Below, piece by piece: positions 1 to 5,925 of a DNA stretch of 8,615 bases. The notes under the pieces are model-generated. The model did no database searches. It saw only the letters and a program-made list of their open reading frames with translations, and was not told where the DNA came from. The first letter of the stretch is position 1. Each line of letters starts with the position of its first letter. A program made the position numbers and the translations under genes. Origin of the DNA: Prevotellaceae bacterium (GTDB lineage: Bacteria; Bacteroidota; Bacteroidia; Bacteroidales; UBA932); contig JAIROF010000214.1 in the NCBI GenBank assembly GCA_031257655.1, positions 1 through 8,615 of the forward strand. The letters run 5' to 3'.

Positions 1-11
1 TCGGTTACATT

Positions 12-126
12 AATGAGGTTAATGAGGTTGTTATTTCTACTGTATCTACCTGCTACTGAGGTTGTTTTGTTATTAAAATTAGGTATAAATTAGGTTTTTC
101 GCTCCCTACAATTTATGACACTACCA
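12..126. repeat. AT-rich direct repeat, copy 1
   Basis: This AT-rich stretch recurs in the same orientation at 651-763. The best-conserved part runs from TACTGAGGTTGTTTTGTTAT (54-73) through two AATTAGGT-like blocks to AATTTATGACRCYACCACC (about 110-126). The two copies differ by scattered substitutions and one-base indels. No open frame is shared. The copies bracket the hairpin and inserted elements between them, so this is probably an old repeat, but its family is not recognised. Confidence 0.75.
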
Positions 127-139
127 CCTTTTTTTATTT

Positions 140-283
140 TTAAAGGTGTTCGCGAGCTCCGCTTCGCTCCGGTTCAGGCAGGGCGCAATGCGGTGTATGC
201 CCCCGCAGGTCGATGACCTGCGGACGAATGAATGCAATGTAACCTGCCTGAACTGAGCGAAGCGATTTCGCGAACACTTTTAA
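140..283. repeat. Long imperfect palindrome (144 bp) able to form an extended hairpin
   Basis: Four nested paired segments are visible: 140-155 with 268-283 (15 of 16), 160-169 with 255-264 (10 of 10, CGCTTCGCTC), 172-182 with 243-253 (11 of 11, GTTCAGGCAGG), and a tip of 203-211 with 215-223 (9 of 9, CCGCAGGTC) closed by a GAT loop. The segment from 183 to 242 outside the tip pairs poorly. No U-run follows on either strand, so a simple intrinsic terminator is unlikely. It resembles a REP-like or MITE-like palindromic element. Its right end touches the inverted-repeat element that starts at 281. Confidence 0.8.
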
Positions 284-635
284 CGGATTTTACTTTTATA
301 TTGCACTCTATATCAGTGAAATAGCTTAAAGAAAAAGATGTGATTGCGATAACGAACCAAAAGTAGTAACAAATTGTTCCAAAATATTTAGTCAAATTGC
401 TGTATATTCAGAACTCCTGACCTGATGAACATTTTGTTGTTGATATATAGTCATATGTGAAAAACATAGCACAAAACATTACTGTCGTGAAAATACTGTC
501 GGGAATACAATAATGTTGAATTTTATGTTTAATAATCAACCTGTTACATTATTTGATGCCCCAAAATTACGACAATGTAATCTGTGCCAAGTCAGGAGTT
601 CTGATATTTGTAATTTAATAAAGTAAAATCCGTTA
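281..635. mobile_element. Small inverted-repeat (MITE-like) element, split by a nested insertion
   Basis: The ends are a perfect 16-bp inverted repeat, TAACGGATTTTACTTT at 281-296 and its complement at 620-635. Without the 195-bp insertion at 409-603 and its 5-bp target duplication, the element would be 155 bp. The reverse complement of 341-405 matches 8093-8157 at 55 of 65 positions, and the same terminal sequence precedes that second copy (8061-8075). The body has no convincing gene. A 73-codon minus-strand frame through it has mainly amino-acid-changing differences from the second copy. No clear target duplication flanks it, and its family is not recognised. Confidence 0.7.
409..603. mobile_element. 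Nested 195-bp MITE-like element with target duplication
   Basis: The termini are CAGAACTCCTGAC (409-421) and its exact complement (591-603). Pairing continues to 16 bp with one mismatch (409-424 with 588-603). Directly outside lie identical 5-bp repeats, ATATT at 404-408 and 604-608. Removing the element and one ATATT gives a join that aligns without gaps to the related sequence at 8087-8104, an unoccupied site. The interior is AT-rich with no gene. It contains two ACTGTCG repeats (481-487, 495-501) and an AACATT/AATGTT inverted pair (475-480, 512-517). A non-autonomous element mobilised by a transposase elsewhere is the simplest reading. The transposase family cannot be named from these ends. 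Confidence 0.85.
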
Positions 636-650
636 TAAGCCATTTGATTT

Positions 651-763
651 AGTGAGGTGATAAGGTTGTTGTTCATACTATAGCTCTCTGTTACTGAGGT
701 TGTTTTGTTATTTAAATTAGGTTTAAATTAGGTTTTTCACCCCGCCAATTTATGACGCCACCA
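651..763. repeat. AT-rich direct repeat, copy 2
   Basis: This is the partner of the repeat at 12-126, in the same orientation. It shares TACTGAGGTTGTTTTGTTAT (692-711), the following AATTAGGT/AAATTAGGTTTTTC blocks and the CCAATTTATGACGCCACC end. The sequences beyond its right end (from 764) and beyond copy 1 are unrelated, so the repeat boundary is near 763. Confidence 0.75.
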
Positions 764-783
764 AATGCTTATATTCACGGCTG

Positions 784-800
784 CCGAATTACAAATTCGG
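784..800. other. Small hairpin downstream of uxaA
   Basis: CCGAATT (784-790) pairs exactly with AATTCGG (794-800) around an ACA loop. It lies about 70 bp beyond the uxaA stop codon in the direction of uxaA transcription. It might help end the hexuronate transcript, but no U-tract follows on the minus strand, so calling it a terminator would be speculative. Confidence 0.3.
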
Positions 801-812
801 TAGGACGGAGCT

Positions 813-875
813 AATTCTCAATTCTCAATTCTCAATTCTCAATTCTCAATTCTCAATTCTCAATTCTCAATTCAC
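813..875. repeat. Heptanucleotide tandem array (AATTCTC x8 plus one variant)
   Basis: There are eight perfect AATTCTC units from 813 to 868 and a ninth altered unit, AATTCAC, at 869-875. On the uxaA coding strand the unit is GAGAATT. The variant unit supplies the TGA stop of uxaA (872-874). Because the unit is 7 bp and contains TGA across each junction, the array holds stops in all three minus-strand frames. Perfect units suggest recent slippage expansion. Confidence 0.97.
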
Positions 876-2359
876 AAGGTGACCCCTGTTTTGAAGATGG
901 CGATGTCCCTAAAGTTGTTTTTTTCGGCGTTCACCTTTTCGCCGTTGGCAACGCTTATCAGGTAGGCTATCAGGCGTTCGGCGGCGTTTTCGATGGGTTC
1001 GTTTTCCACGATGCTTCCGGCGTTGAAGTCGATCCAGCTGGGCTTGCGTTGGGAGAGCGGGGTGTTTGTCGAAATTTTCACGGTTGGCACAAAGCAGCCA
1101 AAGGGCGTACCCCGTCCGGTGGTAAACAGCACCATTTGGCAGCCTGCGGCTCCCAGCGCCGTTGTTGCCACTAAGTCGTTGCCGGGTGCGCTCAGCAGGT
1201 TAAGCCCTTGCTGCGTTATTCGTTCGCCGTACGCCAGCACATCGGTCACCTCCGCGCTGCCGGATTTTTGCGTGCACCCCAGCGATTTTTCCTCCAGCGT
1301 AGAGATGCCGCCGGCCTTGTTGCCGGGAGAAGGATTTTCGTATATCGGCTGGCCGTTTTTCACAAAGTACTCCTTAAAGTCGTTGACCAGGCGCACCGTT
1401 TTGTCGAATACGTCGGCGTTGGCGCAGCGGTTCATCAGGATCGCTTCGGCGCCAAACATTTCGGGGACTTCGGTGAGCACCGTAGCGCCGCCTTGCGCCA
1501 CCAGAAAGTCGGAGAACATGCCCAGCAGGGGGTTGGCAGTAACGCCCGACAGTCCGTCGGAGCCGCCGCACTTGAGGCCTACGCGCAGCTCCGAAAGCGG
1601 TGCGCAGGTGCGCACATCGGACGAGGCCTTTGCGTACAGCTCGCGCAGCAGCCTCATGCCCTCCTCCAGCTCATCTGCCACCTTCTGCGCCTCAAGAAAA
1701 AGAATCCGCTCCGCATCGTAATCCCCCAGGAAGGCGCGGAACGCCTCCGCCTGGTTGTTTTCGCAGCCTAACCCTACCACCAGCACGGCGCCGGCGTTGG
1801 GGTGAAGCGCGATGTTGCGCAAAATTTTTCGCGTGTTTTCGTGGTCGTCGCCCAGCTGTGAGCAGCCGTAGCTGTGGGGGTATGCGGCGATGGCGTCCAG
1901 CCGGCTTTCGCGGAGCTCGGCCTTGAGCATTTCCGCCAGCCGGCTGGCGGCGCCGTTCACGCAGCCCACGGTGGGCACAATCCACAGCTCATTGCGAATG
2001 CCAACTTCGCCGTTTTTGCGCCGGTACCCGTTGAACGACAGGTGGCGGCGCCGAGCGCCGGCCTTAATGCGCACCGGCGAATACCGGTATTCGAGCAGCC
2101 CGGAGAGGTTGGTGGCTATGTTTTTTTCGTTCACCCATTCGCCCTGCTCAACGCCGGCAACGGCGCGACCGATGGCGTAGCCGTACTTGATAACGTTGTC
2201 GCCAACCTGCAGGGGCGTGAGCGCGAGCTTGTGCCCCGGCGGAATATCCGATTTCAGCGTAAGGCTTACGCCGTTTACCGTCAGCCGGCTGCCTGCGGGC
2301 AGCGCCGCAAGCGCCACCGCTACGTTGTCGGCAGGATGTATTTGCAAAAAGGTATCCAT
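872..2359 (-). CDS. uxaA: Altronate dehydratase (altronate hydrolase) UxaA
   Basis: This cytosolic enzyme dehydrates D-altronate to 2-dehydro-3-deoxy-D-gluconate in galacturonate catabolism. The 495-residue product has the same length as E. coli UxaA as I recall it. Residues 1 to about 95 form the N-terminal SAF-type domain, and the rest is the GD_AH catalytic domain. Conserved blocks are HSYGCSQLGDDH (162-173), GLGCENNQ (196-203), CGGSDGLSG (264-272), TEVPEMFGAE (296-305), GNKAGGISTLEEKSLGCTQK (346-365) and STGR-like TTGRGTPFGCFVPTVKI (413-429). Conserved cysteines lie at 166, 199, 264 and 362. The start fits the family N-terminus (LQIHPADNVAVAL), and the C-terminus AIFKTGVTL is the usual family end, so the repeat array abutting the stop has not truncated it. 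It is the last gene of the operon, 124 bp after uxaB. Confidence 0.97.
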   Translation of the reverse strand: MDTFLQIHPADNVAVALAALPAGSRLTVNGVSLTLKSDIPPGHKLALTPLQVGDNVIKYGYAIGRAVAGVEQGEWVNEKNIATNLSGLLEYRYSPVRIKAGARRRHLSFNGYRRKNGEVGIRNELWIVPTVGCVNGAASRLAEMLKAELRESRLDAIAAYPHSYGCSQLGDDHENTRKILRNIALHPNAGAVLVVGLGCENNQAEAFRAFLGDYDAERILFLEAQKVADELEEGMRLLRELYAKASSDVRTCAPLSELRVGLKCGGSDGLSGVTANPLLGMFSDFLVAQGGATVLTEVPEMFGAEAILMNRCANADVFDKTVRLVNDFKEYFVKNGQPIYENPSPGNKAGGISTLEEKSLGCTQKSGSAEVTDVLAYGERITQQGLNLLSAPGNDLVATTALGAAGCQMVLFTTGRGTPFGCFVPTVKISTNTPLSQRKPSWIDFNAGSIVENEPIENAAERLIAYLISVANGEKVNAEKNNFRDIAIFKTGVTL

Positions 2360-2483
2360 CGAAAGGGGGGTTATGGGGTGTGAATCGCTGCAGGCTGAGC
2401 GCTTTTTCCGAGCCTGTTTTTCGAGCCGCTGTTGTGCGCAACCTGCCCGCAGGTAGCTTTATGCCGGTTGCCCGAAGATCGCG
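2360..2483 (-). other. uxaB-uxaA spacer with several small inverted repeats
   Basis: This 124-bp gap inside the operon holds no gene. Inverted pairs are visible: CAGGCT (2391-2396) with AGCCTG (2411-2416), GTTG (2431-2434) with CAAC (2439-2442), and ACCTGC (2441-2446) with GCAGGT (2449-2454). A direct pair, TTTTTCCGAGCC (2403-2414) and TTTTTCGAGCC (2417-2427), is also present. No TAnnTTTG promoter box was seen. Such stems could attenuate or process the transcript between the two genes, but this is inference only. Confidence 0.45.
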
Positions 2484-3926
2484 CTATTCTACGAGCTTTT
2501 TTACCGTTTCAGGCATTCCGATGCTCAGGATGCTGTCGATATTTTTTGCGAGCAGGTCGGTAAGCCCCGGTATGCTGTTCAGGTTTTCGTCCCAGATGTA
2601 CTCTGTTGCAAGTACGCCTGCGGCAACGGTTTGGGCGTTGCCGGAAGCCCACAGGTTGGCGAGGCGGTCGAGAATGGCCTCATCGTCGTTGGGGGTAATG
2701 GCGTCGTTGCCGCGTTTGCCGCCCCTGTAGTACACGCAGATGGCGGCAAGCCCCAGCGCCAGCGCCGGGGGCAGGCTACCCCGGCGGGCCAGGTAAAGCT
2801 TCAGGCCGGGCAGGTTGCGCGCTTTGAATTTGGCAAACGAGTTCAGCATGATGCTCGTTACGAAGTGCTTTACAAAGGGGTTGCGGAAGCGCTCGAGCAC
2901 GGCGTTGGCAAACGCCTCGAGCTCGGCTTGGGGCAGGTCGAGCGTAGGGAGCAGCTCGTCGAACATCACCTTGCGGATGTACTTGCCGATGGCGGCGTGC
3001 TCGCAGGCTTCGCGAACGGTGTTCAGCCCGCTCAGGTAGGCTACGGGCGAGAGGGCGGTGTGCGGCCCGTTGAGCAGCGTTACCTTGCGGTCGTGGTAGG
3101 GCTTTTTGCTGGGGACAAACAGCACGTTCAGCCCCGCCTTGTCGGCGGGAAACTCTAAGGCTACGCTTTGGGGCGCTTCTATTACCCAGAGGTGAAAGAT
3201 TTCGCCTTTCACCACCAGCTTGTCTTCGTAGCCTGTTTTTGCCGTAATTTCGTCGATGGTATCTTTGGGGAATCCCGGCACAATGCGGTCTACCAGCGTG
3301 CCGTACACGCGGCACGCGCGCGCAAACCACTGCGCGAAGGCTTCGCCCAGCTGCCAGAGGTCGATGTATTGCTCGATGCACTTTTTCAGGGCAGCCCCGT
3401 TGTGGAGAATCAGCTCGCAGGGCAGGATGATAAGCCCTTTGTCGGCGGCGCCGCCAAAGGTTTGGAAGCGGTGGTAGAGCAGCTGGGTGAGCTTTCCGGG
3501 GTAGGATTTTGCGGGCTGGTCTTCGAGCTTATCTTCGGCGCGAAACGCAATGCCGGCCTCGGTGGTGTTGGAGATGACGAAGCGGGCGTCCGGGTTTTCG
3601 GCGAGCTTCAGGTACTCCCCAAAGTGCGCGTAGGGGTTTACCCCGCGGCTAATGACGTCAATCAGCCGGATGCTGTTCACCTCCCGGCCGTTGTCTATCC
3701 CTTGCAGGTTGAGGTGGTACAGGCCGTCCTGCTCGTTGAGCACGTCCACCATGCCGGTCGCTCTGGGTTGTACCACCGCTACGCTGCTGTTGAAGCCGGC
3801 CTTTTCGTTCATGTTAAAGACAATCCAGTCGGCAAAAGCGCGGAGAAAGTTACCCTCGCCGAACTGTATGATTTTTTCGGGGCGTACTGTTGCCACCGAA
3901 GCGGTTTTCCTGTTTAAGCGATGCAT
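2484..3926 (-). CDS. uxaB: Tagaturonate reductase (altronate oxidoreductase) UxaB
   Basis: This NAD-dependent enzyme interconverts D-tagaturonate and D-altronate, the step just before UxaA. The 480-residue product belongs to the polyol-specific long-chain (mannitol) dehydrogenase family. Residues 19-31 (IIQFGEGNFLRAF) are the Rossmann entry, SNTTEAGI lies at 119-126, PCELI at 169-173 and DRIVPGFP at 213-220. The catalytic segment KVTLLNGPHTALSPV (281-295) carries K281, N286 and H289 in the K-x4-N-x2-H spacing of the family. FRNPFVKH (347-354) is another conserved block. SNTTEAGI, PCELI and the NGPHTAL block match UxaB better than fructuronate reductase UxuB. The start sits 42 bp after the regulator stop, and the N-terminus (LNRK ... 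RPEKIIQFGEGNF) fits the family. Together with uxaA it gives two consecutive steps. No isomerase (uxaC) or KDG kinase/aldolase is in the window. Confidence 0.96.
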   Translation of the reverse strand: MHRLNRKTASVATVRPEKIIQFGEGNFLRAFADWIVFNMNEKAGFNSSVAVVQPRATGMVDVLNEQDGLYHLNLQGIDNGREVNSIRLIDVISRGVNPYAHFGEYLKLAENPDARFVISNTTEAGIAFRAEDKLEDQPAKSYPGKLTQLLYHRFQTFGGAADKGLIILPCELILHNGAALKKCIEQYIDLWQLGEAFAQWFARACRVYGTLVDRIVPGFPKDTIDEITAKTGYEDKLVVKGEIFHLWVIEAPQSVALEFPADKAGLNVLFVPSKKPYHDRKVTLLNGPHTALSPVAYLSGLNTVREACEHAAIGKYIRKVMFDELLPTLDLPQAELEAFANAVLERFRNPFVKHFVTSIMLNSFAKFKARNLPGLKLYLARRGSLPPALALGLAAICVYYRGGKRGNDAITPNDDEAILDRLANLWASGNAQTVAAGVLATEYIWDENLNSIPGLTDLLAKNIDSILSIGMPETVKKLVE

Positions 3927-3968
3927 TCGTCAGCCGTTGGTTAGTTTGGTATTTTCGGCGCTCGTCTG

Positions 3969-5084
3969 CTAATCTGCGTCAAACGGGTACACCTTATAGT
4001 CGTTGATGTTTTCCTTAAAGAGGATGTCGATCGGCATGTAGCAGACCGGCTTGGAGGGCTGGTGAAAGGCGAGGTATCTTGCCAGGGCTGTCAGCCCGTA
4101 GTAGCCTTGCAGCTGCGGACGCTGCGCAATGAGGCACTCTACCAGGCCGCTTTTGAGGTACTGTACGTTGCGATCCAGCAAGTCGTAGCCTACGATGCGC
4201 AGGTTTCTTATTTTCCGTCTTTCCAGAAAATCGGCTATGCTGTGGATTTGCGAGTTGAACATGACAATGCCCCGGATGTCCTGATTTTTGCGGAAGACCT
4301 CCTCCAGCGTTGCCTCATTTCCGCTTTCGTCTTCGGCGTGCAGGTTTACGCGGATGAGCCGGAAGGAGGATTCGAGCGAATACTTGTCGAGGTAGGCCAG
4401 GAACCCTTCTTCGCGCTTGGAGGTTTGGTTGGAGCCCGTGGTTTCGCCGCCATTGCGCCGCATGTGCACCAGCAGGATGGCGGAGGAGGACGAAAGGTTG
4501 CTGAGCATGATTTTTGCGGCCACGTAGCCGCTCTGGTGCGACTGCTGGCCGTAGTAGGCAAGGCAGCTGACGCTTTCTACGTTGGAATCTACAAACACGA
4601 ATGGGATGCTGCGCTCCTCCAGCTCTTTGATGAGCTTGAGCGCTTCGCGCCTAAAGAAGGGCGCCATCAGCACCCCGTCGGGGTTGGATTCCAGCAGGCG
4701 CTGCGCCTGCAATACAAACGAATCCATGTTGTACTGGTTGAATTGCAGGAGCTCCGTTTTTACGCGGTAGTCCGAAATCTCTTCTTCGGCGCGCTTTATA
4801 CCTTTGATGATGTCCCACCAGTAGTCGCCTTGAACGGCCTCCGGCAGCAGCGCCACCAGCCGGTACTCTTTTTTTATGGCCAGCACACGGGCCATTTTGT
4901 TGGGCTTGAAGTTCAGCTTGTTCAGGATATCCTCAATGCGCTTCTTGATTTCGGGAGCAACGCCGCCGCGGTTGTGGATTACGCGGTCTACAGTACCCGG
5001 CGAAACGTCCGCCAGCACTGCTATGTCTTTTATGCGTATTTTGTCGTCAGAATAAGTCGCTTTTTTTACTTCCGGTTCAGACAT
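3969..5084 (-). CDS. LacI-family transcriptional regulator of the hexuronate operon
   Basis: This is a 371-residue DNA-binding regulator. Residues 17-38 (IRIKDIAVLADVSPGTVDRV, then IHN) form the LacI helix-turn-helix. Residues 58-69 (NFKPNKMARVLA) match the hinge-helix consensus with PN-x2-AR-x-L. From about residue 75 to the end is a periplasmic-binding-protein-like sensor domain (YRLVALLPE, then NPDGVLMAPF at 134-143, IPFVFVDSN at 160-168, IRGIVMFNS at 270-278 and IVGYDLLDRNVQYL at 297-310). The sensor resembles the sugar-binding, ribose-type group. It is the first gene of a co-oriented unit with uxaB and uxaA, so a galacturonate-pathway intermediate is a likely effector and autoregulation is plausible. 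The ligand itself cannot be read from the sequence. The start is preceded by an A/T-rich leader without a Shine-Dalgarno sequence, and no closer alternative start fits the domain better. Confidence 0.93.
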   Translation of the reverse strand: MSEPEVKKATYSDDKIRIKDIAVLADVSPGTVDRVIHNRGGVAPEIKKRIEDILNKLNFKPNKMARVLAIKKEYRLVALLPEAVQGDYWWDIIKGIKRAEEEISDYRVKTELLQFNQYNMDSFVLQAQRLLESNPDGVLMAPFFRREALKLIKELEERSIPFVFVDSNVESVSCLAYYGQQSHQSGYVAAKIMLSNLSSSSAILLVHMRRNGGETTGSNQTSKREEGFLAYLDKYSLESSFRLIRVNLHAEDESGNEATLEEVFRKNQDIRGIVMFNSQIHSIADFLERRKIRNLRIVGYDLLDRNVQYLKSGLVECLIAQRPQLQGYYGLTALARYLAFHQPSKPVCYMPIDILFKENINDYKVYPFDAD

Positions 5085-5215
5085 GGGTAAATATTTTTTA
5101 TGATTTATAATGGTGTGATTTACTGTCTTACTTTTATTGATTTACGATAGATATAACTTGTAGTGCGTTGATTACCATTGATATTCTTGTGTCGATGCCG
5201 CTTAATCTACATAAA

Positions 5216-5227
5216 ATCTAAATAGAT
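5216..5227. promoter_or_regulatory. Candidate operator, ATCTA-AA-TAGAT palindrome
   Basis: A 5-bp inverted repeat, ATCTA/TAGAT, lies around AA just downstream of the predicted -7 box, about where minus-strand transcription should begin. Its core octamer CTAAATAG (5218-5225) recurs twice upstream, at 5309-5316 and 5321-5328. A LacI-type repressor bound here would block its own operon. This rests on position and repetition alone. Confidence 0.35.
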
Positions 5228-5234
5228 AGCCGCA

Positions 5235-5242
5235 CAAAAGTA
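5235..5242 (-). promoter_or_regulatory. Bacteroidota -7 promoter box (TACTTTTG) for the hexuronate operon
   Basis: TACTTTTG on the minus strand matches the TAnnTTTG consensus of Bacteroidota housekeeping promoters exactly. Transcription would start near 5228, giving a leader of about 145 nt before the regulator gene. The -33 element is not convincing: the nearest TTTG (5271-5274) is 28 bp away, more than the usual spacing of about 19-21 bp. Confidence 0.5.
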
Positions 5243-5304
5243 GTATTTTTCGTGTAATTATGCTATGGTGCAAACACAATTTAAGTCGTAAAATATTGTA
5301 GCGC

Positions 5305-5328
5305 CCTACTAAATAGCCTACTAAATAG
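5305..5328. repeat. Two tandem 12-bp repeats (CCTACTAAATAG) upstream of the regulator promoter
   Basis: CCTACTAAATAG occurs twice head to tail (5305-5316, 5317-5328). Each copy contains the octamer CTAAATAG also found at the predicted transcription start. The pair lies about 65-90 bp upstream of the -7 box, a plausible place for auxiliary operators of the LacI-type regulator. Chance duplication is the alternative. Confidence 0.4.
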
Positions 5329-5691
5329 CGTGCTATGCGGCTGTGTTCGTGCACAATCGCTTCAAAAAAAATAGTTGGTAGCGCCTAAATTGTATGAAAA
5401 ATTTAGGGGTAAGCTGTACGCTTACAGAAATCTCACCATCATCTCCCTCGTAGGCTGCGCTCCGCAGGATGGCTGCCGGCGGCCCCGCCGTGGCCGCGCG
5501 CCCAGCGAAAGGAGAAAGCACAAAAAACGCGTTTGTTAAGAATGGTTAAGTTGAGGAGGGGAGATGAAACCTTATTTTTACCTTATCAAAAGATGGAAAC
5601 TCTCTCGGTATCAGCGAGATACCAACTCGTCATCCGGCCTTACTGCCGCATTATACTCCGCACGGTTCAAAAGCTGCGATTTGTTTTTTTT
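5329..5691. other. Non-coding spacer with small hairpins and a GC-rich patch
   Basis: No gene is supported here. Visible structures are CCTAAATT (5384-5391) with AATTTAGG (5400-5407), then immediately GTAAGC (5409-5414) with GCTTAC (5420-5425), and GGTATC (5607-5612) with GATACC (5618-5623). A GC-rich patch at about 5446-5515 contrasts with the AT-rich sequence around it and reads like a REP-type fragment. Short open frames here have no recognisable protein features. Confidence 0.55.
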
Positions 5692-5824
5692 AGCGCACAG
5701 ATGGCGCAGATGGCGCAGATTTTTATGATTTGCGCAGATTTCGGCCATTTGGCTGCGCCGAGATGCGCTACGCTCCGGTTCTTCGGCTGCGTAAATCATA
5801 AAAATCCGCGTTCTTCTGCGCGCT
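5692..5824. repeat. Long inverted-repeat element with a GCGCAGAT-type arm
   Basis: The inner arms GATTTTTATGATTTGCGCAG (5718-5737) and 5787-5806 pair at 19 of 20 positions. Pairing continues outwards to AGCGCAC (from 5692) and its counterpart ending at 5824, where the left arm carries an extra GGCGCAGAT copy (9-bp tandem). The loop contains a second stem, GCCGA (5757-5761) with TCGGC (5783-5787). From memory, similar CGCAGATTTTTATGATT repeats are scattered between genes in many Bacteroidota genomes. No T-run follows, and no protein is encoded. Confidence 0.8.
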
Positions 5825-5925
5825 ATTCCCGCTAAGGCGCGAGTGGTACCCGCCTCTGCAAATCCTGCGGGACGGCGCGCGCTGCCGAGTTTTTAGTTTT
5901 TGGTTTTTAGTTTTTTAGTGCGGGA

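Noticed and set aside
174..395. A 73-codon minus-strand open frame across the palindrome and the element body.
   Set aside because: It crosses two distinct repeat elements and its C-terminal half reads through hairpin arms. The matching stretch at 8103-8157 differs mostly by amino-acid-changing substitutions, so there is no sign of selection on a protein.
993..2383. Several long plus-strand open frames opposite uxaA, and similar ones opposite uxaB, the DAHP synthase and tyrA.
   Set aside because: The minus-strand frames have full-length family matches with catalytic motifs. The opposite frames have none and overlap one another.
4062..5090. A 342-codon plus-strand open frame opposite the regulator gene.
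   Set aside because: It is the antisense of a clear LacI-family gene, with a composition rich in Val, Ala, Gln and Phe and no recognisable domain. It is a by-product of codon bias.
5235..5274. A complete -33/-7 Bacteroidota promoter using TTTG at 5271-5274.
   Set aside because: The 28-bp spacing is too long for that pair, so only the -7 box is reported.
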